Source of the DNA: Microvelia longipes
Taxonomy: Eukaryota; Arthropoda; Insecta; Hemiptera; Veliidae
DNA: 64,000 nucleotides
Assembly: GCA_018340805.1 (NCBI GenBank)
Contig: JACMZG010001914.1
Location: 1,906,660-1,970,659 of the forward strand
Direction of reading: 5' to 3'
Positions 27,801 through 38,700 of this stretch are shown one piece after another. A program made the translations under genes and the position numbers. The notes beneath the pieces were generated by a model. It saw only the letters and a list, made by a program, of their open reading frames with translations, did no database searches and was not told where the DNA came from. How positions within the stretch are numbered: position 1 is the stretch's first letter; every line of letters starts with the position of its first letter.

Positions 27801-30800
27801 TTTTACTCATAATTTCTTAGAGTCATAACTCCTTTACAAATCGAAACTAAGGGATTTTAATGGAGTTTAGACAAACCTCCTAGTTCCTATACCTAAATCC
27901 ACTGGATTTTTTCAGATAAATTGAGGTTGGGAACCAAGAAAATAAGTGCCGATTCTTCTTGCCAAAGATGCATTACAAACATACTGTAGTACTGTAGGGC
28001 TGATTGGAGTACGACTTCAGATGTGCCCAAACACATTTCTTACTCTAGTGTACACTGGAGTAGCATGCTGCCCAACAAACCTAATTTTATTTTCTATTTA
28101 ATACTTTTCTTGAACCTCTGTATTTTACCAAACCCTGAGAAGGGTATTTATTCCAGCTTTTTTTTTCAAAATTATTAAAGATATTAACTTACTGTTTGGC
28201 AGTATTGGCATGTATTTTTAATTTCTTGCTAAGCCATCTGTATGTAACCTGCAACAAAGTCATGTAAGGTAAATAACTGCAATAATAGCATTCCTCAAGA
28301 TTACACAGCTGATACAAACTGAATAAAAGAAGGCTAGAGTTATGGTCCTGAATTGCTCGTTTAGTTAACAGGCAGCAAAAAATCATAACTTGAAGTATTT
28401 GTGCTGAATCATTCCAACCTGTCTCGTCAAGAGATAAGTATGCAATAATAAAATTATTTCACTCACTGGTTTTGGATCAAAGTCAAGAGAAAAAAAACAT
28501 GTTAACTTGATCCAACAATCTCTCTACTTGCGGTAAAACTGGTTGCTTATGGATCTACATTAATCCTAAGGCATAAAGCTTAACGCAAGAGCAGCAAAAC
28601 CTTATTATAACATGCTTTACACTGATGCATTCTTGTGCAAAAATATTATTTCACAAAATTAAAAGGAATACCCATAAACAAGCTAAGAGAGTACAGAGGT
28701 CGCGCTTCAAATAAATAATAAAAGTGCATGAAGTCTTTTAATTTAACTCTTTGACTCAGGTCAAGCAAACTACAGGCTATCGTTTAGTTTAAAAAATCCC
28801 CAAGGTCATAAGTATTTTGGGATTGACCCAATCAGAGAAGCCGCTGCCAAACCTCTCACTTGAAAAGAGAAAAAAATCCTACCGCAATAACGCTGTAGGG
28901 AAAAAACCTTCTTCCAGCAATCGTTCACTTTGTTTGTGGTTCTTCTTTTGATTACATCGTTTTTGAAAAACTACTTTCAAATTAATCTTAAAAATGATAT
29001 TTCAAATAAAACTACACAAAAGAAATGTAAAAAAACATCGCCAAAATACGGGAAAAATAACCTGATTTGTTTACATAGTTTTTTCCCTCCCTTCTTGCAG
29101 GGATTTTTTTTTCTTAAGAATCAGTGGTGTCTAAACTGACCTGTCAAGTAAATAAATAAATAAATAATTTTATTTCCTTTGACCTTTTACAGGGATTAGA
29201 CATCGTCAATGAATTAACAATACATATAATTTAGTTGATATTTCAAAAAATAAATTAAAAATTCTACATAATTTACTTTGGGTAATATAACATTTTAACA
29301 AATAATAATTATGTTTAGAATATTTAAAAAAATTAAAATTTATCTTCTAAGTATTCTGTATAATCATAATATTCTTTTGCCATTAAAATTTGTTTAATTT
29401 CTTGCTTAAATTTTTTAATATTTTTTATGTTTTTAACACATTGTGGTAACTTATTATACATTTTGGAACCCACATACATGGGTGTTTTTCTGTATTTTTT
29501 TTTAATTTAAATTTATTGATTTCTAGAACATTGGTATTTCTAGTATAGTAATTTTCTTTTTTTAGTTTTTTAAACCAGTCAATATATTTATAAACAAAAA
29601 TTAAAATATTATAAATGTATTGAGATGGTACTGTTAGGAGTCCTAGTTTTTTAAATTTTCCTTTACAGGATTCTCTAGGTTTTAATCCTAGGATGGTCCT
29701 AACTGCTCTTTTTTGTTTTATAAATATATCTTGCCAGTTACTAGAAGCCCCCCACTGTACTATAGCATAAGATAGTATGGAATTAAACCTGGCATGATAG
29801 AGAGAAATGAGAGTCTTCTCATCTACTATTTGTTTATAGTACTTTAACAGATAACAAACTGAAGAGAGTCTAGATTTTAGTTTAGTTACTTGTTTTGTCC
29901 AGTCTAGGTTAGTTTGGAGAGTAACCCCCAGTAATTTAATATTATCAGTAACTTCAATCTCTTCTATTTCTTTTATATCTGTATTATTTTGACTTTTAGG
30001 ATTTATAATCATAATCTTTGTTTTTGTTTTATTTAAAATTAATTTATTGTTTTTTAACCATTTATTTAATAATTGAATATTGCTTTTAATTTTTGTTATT
30101 AATTCATCGTGGCTTTTAGCGCTAATAATCAAAGTGGTGTCATCTGCGTAAAATATTACCTTTACTTTACTTAATATCTCTGGTAGATCATTAACATATA
30201 AAAGAAATAGAAGAGGTCCCAAAACCGACCCTTGCGGTACCCCAGCACCTTTTATCATGTATTCTGATGTGTAGTCTTTGCCTTTTTTATTTGTAATTAC
30301 TACTTTTTGTTTTCTATTCATTAAATAAGATCTTAGTAAGTTATTTGCTAAGCCTCTGAAACCCAATTGTTCTAATTTTTCAAGTAGTAATTCAAGATCT
30401 ACAACATCAAAAGCCTTGGTTAGATCTGCACTTAGAACAGCTACTTTCTCCCCATTATTCAAAGCCTCAAATATATTTTTTTGGTACTGAAATAGAGCTG
30501 TGTCTATAGATCTACTTGAAAGGAACCCATGGTGACAATTTGATAAAAGATTATGTTTTTCTAAGAAAACTAACATTTGCTTGTGCATAATTTTTTCTAT
30601 TATCTTAGACAGTACTGGTACAATTGTAACTGGTCTATAGTTATTAATGTTAGTAGGGTCTTCCATTTTAAACAACGGAATGATTCTACTAACCTTAATA
30701 TCATCAGGGAAAATTCCAGTTTCAAATGTTTCATTTATTAATTTTATTAAATAACTAAATATACTATCATTAATTGATTTCAAAAATTTGTTATCTATGT

Positions 30801-32440
30801 CATATACATCTTTTGCTTGTGAATTACTCAATTCTCTAATAACCTCCTGCACATCTTTAACAGAGACAGGATTGAAAAACATACTACATGCAGGATGGTG
30901 TTGGACTGGTAGTGGATCAGCTGAAGATGTTTTATCATTTGATTTATCTTCTGTTATAAACTCATTTTTTGCCCAGTAGGAATTAAATTTATTAGCAGCA
31001 TCCTTGCCTGTTAACTCTTTACCATCATACTTTAAAACAATATCCTTGTTGTTCTGTTTAGAACTACAAGACGCATCTTGTTCTTTAATTAAGTTCCAAA
31101 GTTCTTTTGGCTTATTGGATGAGTCTTTAATTCTACTGTTCCAGTAGAGCTGTTTAGCTGCTCTAAGGACTCGATTATAAGTATTTTTATATGCCTTATA
31201 ATAAACCAGAAACTGTTAAGTGATATCTACAGATTTTCTCTTATGGAGTTGTTTCAGCTTATTACAAGACACAAAAATACCTCTAGTCATCCATTCTGAG
31301 CAGATAATTTGTTTTCTATCAATATCTGTATTTAATTTACTATTCTTAATTAGTATGCTGCTTGTTTGATTACTTTTAAAGGCAATTTGAATTCCTTTAA
31401 TGATTTTACTAGCATAATTTTCATTTTTTATATTTTGTTCAAGTTTTCTCATTTCACTGTGAAATTGCTCAGTGTTTTCTTTAGAAATTTCATTACTACA
31501 GTGTATCGTCAAGTATAAAAATCCCCAAGGTCATATGCATTTTGGGGATCGACCAATCAGAGAAGCCGCTGCCAACCCCTCTCTTGAAAGAGAAAAAAAA
31601 AATCCCTACTCCCATAACCCCTGTAGGGAAATAACCTCCTTCCCGGCATTCGTTCACTTCGTTTGTGGTTCTTCTTGTGTTTATTATTTCCCTTCACAAT
31701 TCATTTTTTTCCACATTTGCATAATTCCTAAATAATAAAACTACACCAAAGAATTGTAGAAACATCGCCAAGAAAACACGGGTAACATAACCTGATTTGT
31801 TTACAAAGTTTTTTCCCCGCTGCCTTTTTGTAGGGATTTTTTTTTTTAGAATCGGTGGTGCCTAAACTGAGCTGTCAATATTTTTAAGGTCGTCGATACA
31901 CTGTACTAAAGTCTTTTTTACATTTTTTAGCCAAAATTTGAATATTTTTCTTACAAGATTTTTAAACTAAACGATAGACTGTAAGTTCATTGTGAAAAGT
32001 AATTGGACAGATTAAATAAGTCAACTAATTGTCAAGTCAGAAGTAAAAAATATTAGTCTAACAGGAAGTTAAACTATATGAGCTATCCAGTAAAATTAGG
32101 TGGGTTTATGATAATCCAAAATTCTACCTAGGGTTATCAGGCTAGGGGCTTCACAAATGTTTTACGTATGAAGCTGTAGCACTCAAAGCAATAATGCTAC
32201 ACACTCGTTTAACAAATCATTTAAATGTCTGTTTCGTTAACGTCCACTGATTTGGTATCATAAAAGTTTTAGATAATTATATTAAGTTTTTGAGAATGAT
32301 GGTTAACTAATTTATAATCCTTGAAATATAAATAAACAGGAGCCTGCTTACTTTTGTAGATAGCAACTACTTACGATTTTATCTTGATTAAATATAAAAT
32401 CTTCAATCGTCTCCAGATTAGACTTCGTATCAGAACACAT
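18768..32440 (-). CDS. POLD3: DNA polymerase delta subunit 3
   Basis: Accessory subunit of DNA polymerase delta. Known role: it stabilises the holoenzyme and tethers it to PCNA during nuclear replication and repair. Exons, 5' to 3' on the minus strand: 32440-32375, 28248-28193, 26303-26058, 25542-25508, 24648-24452, 23696-23604, 22710-22591, 21132-21076, 20139-19989, 19348-18768. All junctions are GT-AG and the frame is continuous for 533 codons plus stop (human about 466). The N-terminal winged-helix region (exons 1-4) keeps VTYRWLS, the AKQLLY segment, VTYVVSG and HVYSIQK. The middle is lysine/serine-rich and disordered. A consensus PCNA-interacting (PIP) box QKSITSFF sits at residues 523-530, four residues from the end. 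Exon 6 holds a 36-bp coding duplication. The start is the first ATG after the shared promoter. Introns are rich in transposons; the polyadenylation site is not clear. Confidence 0.95.
20555..20905 (+). mobile_element. Family A repeat (leader relative), POLD3 intron 8
   Basis: GAGGTTGGAATTATGGAGGG, then ACTCACTGATCAAGA, a short TA run, and AACTTGGTGCAAAAATCAAC with GAACCCTATTT. The same order occurs at 54865-55370, and the latter half at 42860-43200. The AACTTGG..ATCAAC block also opens the composite hairpin repeats. Confidence 0.7.
21900..22285. repeat. Dispersed repeat D, copy 1 (POLD3 intron 7)
   Basis: Matches the two halves of a copy in intron 2 (26394-26578 and 27951-28085). Shared blocks include GAGTGATTTCC, AGAGTAAGATTCTTC and CTCTAGTGTACACTG. 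Here it is uninterrupted and so gives the empty-site structure for the insertion at 26579-27950. Confidence 0.75.
23604..23675 (-). repeat. 36-bp in-frame duplication in POLD3 exon 6
   Basis: Two adjacent 36-bp coding units (23640-23675 first, 23604-23639 second) differ at one third-codon base. Each encodes SKVVSPTKQVQK, residues 208-219 and 220-231. The duplication fills most of the 93-bp exon without disturbing the splice sites. Confidence 0.95.
23879..24403 (+). pseudogene. Non-LTR retrotransposon RT fragment (Jockey-like)
   Basis: A truncated reverse transcriptase read on the plus strand, antisense to POLD3, in intron 5. The palm motif RVPQGSILGPIL is followed by an altered FADDK catalytic box immediately after an in-frame TAA at 24038-24040, then the YLGLYLDRRLTW region typical of Jockey/R1-group RTs. 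No endonuclease or 3' tail remains. It is a dead, old 5'- and 3'-truncated copy and is a different lineage from the LINE at 29149-31953. Confidence 0.88.
24751..24846. repeat. (CA)n(TA)n compound microsatellite
   Basis: ACATAC units, a CA run, then TA repeats with a TATTAT break, in POLD3 intron 4 side sequence (24649-25507). Confidence 0.92.
25456..25482. repeat. 12-bp stem hairpin in POLD3 intron 4
   Basis: ATTGGCCCCTTA, loop ATG, then the exact complement. Lies 26 bases from exon 4 (25508-25542), the shortest coding exon at 35 bp, on the 3' side in transcript order. Confidence 0.75.
26579..27950. mobile_element. 1.37-kb TIR element with internal minisatellite
   Basis: Inverted ends: GGTACTTATTTACTTGGTTC at the left and GAACCAAGAAAATAAGTGCC at the right. 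An 8-bp duplication GATTCTTC lies at 26571-26578 and 27951-27958. It sits in POLD3 intron 2. The interior carries a 60-bp minisatellite that repeats the subterminal sequence, and near 27729 a CCTGATGATGGGAG..CTCCCGAAACGTCG hairpin motif. No transposase is visible. Confidence 0.9.
26808..27200. repeat. 60-bp minisatellite, about 6-7 units
   Basis: The unit contains TTCCCAACATAAAATTGGGA, CCTAAGTAAATAAGGCGATA and TAGGGCGAAAGTTTCCTTGG. Individual units show small deletions or insertions (for example GGGACGGGACC near 27010). A degenerate outlying unit is at the element's left end, 26594-26640. Confidence 0.92.
29149..31953 (-). pseudogene. 5'-truncated LINE (non-LTR) with dead RT frame
   Basis: Minus-strand reverse transcriptase of a non-LTR retrotransposon in POLD3 intron 1. 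The main frame (30882-29425 from its first ATG, open upstream to 31219) shows LSKIIEKIMHKQM, SADLTKAFDVVD, GVPQGSVLGPLLFLLYVNDL and the catalytic FYADD (codon 244 on). Upstream coding continues to about 31950 but is broken by an in-frame TAA at 31216-31218 and by a 405-bp MITE. Downstream, the frame shifts in an A tract near 29498-29506; the alternate frame then stays open to a TAA at 29333-29335. The 3' end is a (TTTA)n tail at 29149-29165. The endonuclease is absent. CAAG flanks both ends as the probable target duplication. Confidence 0.92.
31499..31903. mobile_element. Tc1/mariner-type MITE (copy 2), inside the LINE
   Basis: A 405-bp element with ends CAGTGTATCG and CGATACACTG, flanked by TA at 31497-31498 and 31904-31905. 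Its interior matches MITE copy 1 almost throughout (AAATCCCCAAGGTCAT, CAATCAGAGAAGCCGCTGCC, CGTTCACTTCGTTTGTGGTT). Removing it and one TA restores an open LINE frame, so it landed after the LINE. Confidence 0.93.
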
Positions 32441-32773
32441 TTTAACACGCGTATTATTACATTTAAATTCTTCAAATCATATATTATTAATTAAAGTTTT
32501 ATAAATTTAATCGCAGAAATTACTTAAAAACTTTACAACAACGACGACAACAACATTCTTCTTCATTTTCCCGCCTAAGTAATTTAAACAACATGATATG
32601 AATTGGACAAATATCTAAACATAGATCCACATTTTCTTTTTTTTTTAAAGAGGTTTTATTGGGGTTACATCTGCTCCGCGCTTGTTTTAAGTAAGGGGAT
32701 GGTAGCTATTTGCGATGTGTATTAAATTTATTAATTTGATTTAAATGAATATTTTGTAATTAATTGAATAGAA
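32441..32773. promoter_or_regulatory. Bidirectional POLD3/CDC40 promoter with E2F site
   Basis: Only 333 bp separate the two divergent start codons. At 32566-32575 the plus strand reads TTTTCCCGCC, which contains the E2F consensus TTTSSCGC. E2F control is established for replication genes such as polymerase subunits, so the site probably serves POLD3 in the S-phase programme; any effect on CDC40 is inferred. No TATA box stands out. A T tract lies at about 32636-32647. Confidence 0.7.
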
Positions 32774-35700
32774 ATGCTACAAATTCAGAGTTATGGTGAT
32801 AGCGATGAGGACGAAGAGGAAACTAGAGAGAAAACAGAATCGACTGAGAAGAATGTAAACAAACCAGATGTAAACAAAGAAGAGACGAGTTTACATCTTG
32901 CTCCGTTGCCTACATCAAAGATTTCTACTAGTATGCAGATATGTGCTGCTCCCGAAGCAGCCCCACCGGTATGCAATATGATACCTCTGCTAAAATTTTA
33001 AGTTTATAAGTTAATATTAACGAGCGGAGTGCTACACAATCATTAGCCTCAATCCAAAGCAATATATAAACTATTGAACTAATTATATGATTGAAATTTC
33101 ATTTGCTAATTATATGTTAACAGTTGAAGAAATTAAATACATCTTTCTTCTTGCTAATCAGTGACATATGTAGGTGTCATCATATGATCGGGACAGTGCT
33201 CTGACTTACTTCAAATCTGAACCAGGGGGTAACCGTCTCACACTAGAGTTCCTCCTGGGATTTACTTTAAACACAACAATTGCACACCAAATGTTACACA
33301 TGGTGGATGCGTAACTATAGTACAAAGAGACTAATACTTAGAGACAGGATACAACAGCTCTTATCATTCCTTGGGAAGCTAGGTGCTGTAACTGTACATT
33401 GGTGACGTCATTTTTTTTATTTTTTACAGTAATAAGAATTCAATGTAAAAATTACATTATTTTTCTACTATTTTGTTTTAAATTAAGTAAAATGAATTTA
33501 ATACTTTATCTATTATTATATAGAATATAATACTAATCGATAAATTATCTAAAACTTACTAGTTTTAGATAATTCATCGCATATATTCTTTAATTATTGT
33601 GTTGTATAAAGTGATTTAACCTGATGTCACTATAAAATGCCTGCCATTTGTCGAGTATGTGCTAGGATAAGGATTGTAGAGGTGTGTGGATTATTTAGTC
33701 TCTCTCTAGGGAGACTCTTGTTGGAGTAAGTCCAGTTAGGGCACCTAGTAGAAGCTGTCTGATTTTATCCGTGTGTCATACTACATCCAAAATTTGTTCC
33801 TCTTAATTATCTACAGAAGTTATCTTTTATAATGCTATGTTGGTAAGACTGAAGTCAACAGTTTAATTATGGCATTATTTATTTGGTAAGACTGGAGTCT
33901 ATAGTTTTAATTATGGCATCTCCTATGTTGGCAAGACTGGAGTCTACGTTTAATTATGGCAAATTCTATGTTGGTAAGACTGGAGTCTATAGTTTAATTA
34001 TGACATATCCTATGTTGGTAAGACTGGAGTTACAGTTTAATTATGCCTTATGTAAACTGGAGTTTACAGTTTAATTATGCCTTATCCTATGTTGGTAAGA
34101 CTGGAATCTACAGTTTAATTATGACATATCTGCTATTGTATTACTCACAGTTATACTTGTTTGCAGCATGGGAAAATATTGATGAGGGAACTATGAGGTA
34201 ACCATGCCAAACACCACATGTAAACAGAGTAATAATAAGGAGAAAGTACAACAATACAAATAACTTAAATTTGTTTTATTGACTTGTTCCCAGGTGACTT
34301 ACGATCCTCTCCGTTTTATTGATCCCGAAGCTAAAGAAATGACTCGTAATCTAAAATACGAGGAGCTTTTCGCACCGGAGTTGGGTCCTGAAAACCCGTA
34401 CCTAACCCCCCACCAGAGAGCCAAGAAGAACATGCTGTCTGGTTATGTTGAGGAAGCCCATATGAGTGAATTCATTTTTGAAAACCAGAGGAGAACATTT
34501 GCAAGCTATGGTATGTTATTGTTCGTTTGCTATATTTAAAATTATGACTGATACCTATGGAAGCACTTATTGCAATCAGGATTCTTATTCCTTTATTAAT
34601 ATTAAGAATACCAATGTCACTAGAGTACCTCCTAGCTTTTAAGTAATTGATAAAAAATAAATAAAGTTTACAAAACAAGTTATACTATTTTTTTAACATT
34701 TAAAGTTACAATAATCTATTAGTAACTCTTAAATTTAATATTGTTTGTATTTAATCATCGAATTCCTTCTCTCTGATTGTGGCAAGCTGTCAACTGATCA
34801 CAACTACGTTTATTACTGTAGTCCTCGTAATTTTTCTTCAGACTGCATGATGTTATGGGATAGACTATGCCATCTCTATACTTATATGTTTTAAGTCTTT
34901 TATTTTTTTAATTGTGATTTAAATTAAAAATCTAGTGCGGTGGTTTATTTCTTGCTTAAAGTCCTGGTTTATGCTGTATAAACTGAGCTGTTACTCAATT
35001 ATCAATCACGTAATTCAGTTTTTCTGTATTTTTCAGAGGAAATGAGGTAAAACCTTAAAAAAAATCAACTGAGTATTAAACTAGTGCAAATAATGGTGTG
35101 CACTGCCAATTTTAGAGGCGTAGTTTTGTATAAGTAACGGGATAACTTAGCGCATTTCCTTTGAAAAATATAGACAATATGAGTTAAAAGCAGTGCTTGA
35201 TAATTGAGTAACTGCTTAGGTTATGAAGCTTATAAACCGTAAGCAAGAAATGGATTGTTGAGCACAAAAATACGCTTTCCAAGGAAATATGCCCAACATA
35301 TTTTTTCTTTTGTAGTTATAAACTTATATGATGTAAAAGAAAGATAAAAAATTATCGTCCTTACCGGAATTTGAACCCAGGTACCCTGGCTTTGAGGGCT
35401 CATGTCGGCTCCTGACCATTGTATTCAACTCAGGAACCCAAAAAACATTGAAAACGACTCCCCACTTGAAGTATGTTTTTTTTTACTTTGTGATCACTTA
35501 GAATGGTCGTATCGCTTTCGGACTGGTTTTATTTAATTTAGCACCTAAACATTCAATCAAGTACATACTAAACATCACCCAACTTGAAATTAAACTCTCA
35601 TCTACCGTAATTTTGGTTTCCGGTTATTTTTTATGGTTTTTTTTCAACTTTTCAGTCACTTAAAGTGGTGGTATCAACTTCGGACTGGTCAAAGTCGATA

Positions 35701-38700
35701 CCATACAATTTAGCACCTCTAAAAACACAAATAAGAACCTTTTTCCTAGCAAGAAACAATAACTTTGAGTTTTGCCAATTTTTTGAAATATTCTGGATTC
35801 AACAAACTGGGTTAGTGACGTCACCTCATCCTAATTTTGAATAGTGTTCGTGTCCTCCCTAAGGTTGATTTTTGTAACAAGTTTGATCTGCAAATATTTA
35901 TTCGTTCACAGGATACCGTTTTTACAAGATTTGTCTAGAAATAAATATACAAACAAATATTTGTATAGAGTTAAGTTTTGAAACAGATTTTGGTCATGCT
36001 TCAAGGTTCGACTCCCACCGTGACACCTGTTGCATTAGCAAATTTTTCCCCAATTGAAATTTGCTAAACGTAGTTAATGAATTAATTACATAATCTCCAT
36101 CTGTACATATTTACAATTATTTTGGGTTTTCTAATAAAACGCCTTATCTCTATAATCATTTTAATTATCATGCAATACTGTTTAACTTATAAAAAAATTA
36201 ATCTCTATAAGGAAGAGTAATAAGCTCCTGCAAATTGATATTTGCCTGGGCGTCGCAGATGTTGTTGAAATACATCTCTGCTAATTTTTGAAATTGTTCA
36301 GTACTCAGCTGTTTGTTAACCCACGTTAAAACCTCTCCGTTTATTATCTCTGTTACATCCTCAGTGTTTAAAAAGGCATTTGTAATAGGCAATATCTCGG
36401 TTTTGATGTAAGTTTCTTTGCACAAGTCTCGGCTATATTGTATTTTTTGCATTGTTTTCATAAAAACCGATTTCAATTTAATCTCTGCGTTGTTGTATTC
36501 TTTATTTTTATAGTTCAATTTATTAATAGATATTGTCATATCATTCAAACCCAGTTTGATATCGGCATATTGATGATTATCCTTTTCAGTCCACATATAG
36601 GTGTCTCCAGATGTTAATTTCACCATATCGTATATTTTTATCCCATCGACTTGAATATCTTTTGAAATATCAAACTTGTTCTTAGACATATTAATATATG
36701 TTTTGTTGTACGTTCTTAATTGATTTGCAAAGGTAATGACTTGTTTAGACACAACAAAATTAAATATAATTCTATTGTCTGTGCATTCTTGACAATTTTG
36801 CGCAATTATTAAACTGCAAAATGAAACCCACAATAACCAAATTTTTAACATTTTCACCGCACTAAAAATAAACTCAAATAATTATAGAATTTATAGTTTA
36901 TTATTATTGATAGCAATATTATAAACTTTTTCTGAAAGAAAATGCAAACAAGTAAAATTATATTATAATACTTGCTTAAATGAAGCAAAAAATAAACTTG
37001 TATAAAATAATATGAAATAATAGTATGTTATATCCTTTTTGATGTTTTAATTTGATGAACAGAATAGGAAAGAAGAACTGACCTCTTGAAATATCCGAGG
37101 TTATGTGTTATTATATTTTTACCAAAACATAGAAACACCAATGATGTTATAATTATTGATTTTTTTTATCGTTCTCACAATTATTTTGGATTGAATTATT
37201 TTTATTCTTATTATTACATTTTATTCTGATGTTGTTTATGTTTTTAATCATCTGTTTTGTTTTTTAATATAAGGAATTTTAATATGGTAATAGAGATGTG
37301 CTGGGCAATTTTATCAGTTGACATATATAGTTGATATTTGTATTTTTTGACATTGACTGTGTTATACATTGTATTGTTAGTTGTATGTATTAAAAATAAT
37401 GAAAGTTTATTATGTCAATAGTAAGATAGAAGATTAATATGTCCAGAAACATTGTTAAAACGGATATGAGTCAAGTTATGTCAGTTGCAACCATATTAAT
37501 TTTCCCTTTTGTTTTTTTACTGTTCAGTATGAAAAGGGATGACATACATAAGCAGCATTCTTACTTGCATATTTTCATTAATATTTAAAATTAACTTAAA
37601 TACATGTATTATTCATTTTTAATTTAAGTATAATAATTACATCATTCAAATGATATTAGTTGTTAAATAAATCTCTATAGCCTTTTAAATTTATTTTAAA
37701 ATTTCGTTGTCATTATTCTTCAATTAGCAATTTAATACTAATCATTGACATATATATTATGTTAAGTTAAAACAATATTTTAGGTGTAAATTAATAATTC
37801 TTATTCAGTATAATTATTGATTATAACAAGTTTTATTTTGTGTTAGTTGTTTAACATCCTCTGTTATTTGAAGTCAAAACTTTTGCTTTCCTGTCTTCCT
37901 TAATAGAAGAGGAAAGCTTGTCAAAGAAAATAATTAATGGCTATTTGTTATCCATTATCCACATTTCCACCCTCAATGGTCTTTTAAGTAGTTGTTTACA
38001 TGTAGACATTTGAGCTGTTTTCGTGTGTATATTCTACAGGCAAAGAGCTGATTCAGTTGAGATAAAACTTTTTGCTATAATCAAATCTCTTAACAGGAAG
38101 ATTCATAACTTATTTTTACTAACAAATATTTCTAGCTATCAACCATAACAACAAATATTTCTATAAAGATTTTAACCATATTTGTGGCTAGTACAAATCT
38201 TGAAGTAAGTATGAACACAAGTCAGAAACTTAAGTATGAAATAAATTATTGAGCTAGAAAATACACAAAAAAATTTCAAGAAAATTTGCCTGGTATGTGG
38301 ACCTCTGTGCCAGATTGCTCAGATTTCTCTTGGAAAATAGCTAAAGTTGCCCCACAGTCCGGGCCTATTTTTTTATTGAGTTAAAATGACCACAAACAGA
38401 GATTTCAATCATTAGATTGCTACAAATAGATGATATGACATTGAATGCCTAAAACTACTAAATATACTATGTATCTCTATAACAGGCAGGTTTAGTTTCA
38501 ACAGGTCTGAGGACTTATTTAGAGCAGCAAGGAAGTGGTTTCATCCTACATTAAGAACTTCTGATCTTAAATTGTATTTCCAACAAGTGGAATCTTTTTA
38601 ATTAATAATTGGACACCTATTTTTTGGAAGTTGACTAAAAGGACATTAGAACTGTTATAATAATTATTATAAATAAAAACAGGTTAATTACACAAAACTC

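Larger units (their letters stand above)
26394..28085. repeat. Dispersed repeat D, copy 2, split by an insertion
   Basis: 26394-26578 and 27951-28085 together match the uninterrupted copy at 21900-22285. The break falls exactly at GATTCTTC, which is duplicated on either side of the 1372-bp insert. Confidence 0.75.
28773..31981. mobile_element. Tc1/mariner-type MITE (copy 1), split by LINE
   Basis: Left end CAGGCTATCGTTTAGTTTAA at 28773 and its complement (AAACTAAACGATAGACTG) ending at 31981, with TA on both sides (28771-28772 and 31982-31983). Only 28773-29148 and about 31958-31981 belong to the MITE, 400 bp in all, matching the 405-bp intact relative at 31499-31903. The rest is a LINE insertion flanked by CAAG. 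Confidence 0.9.
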
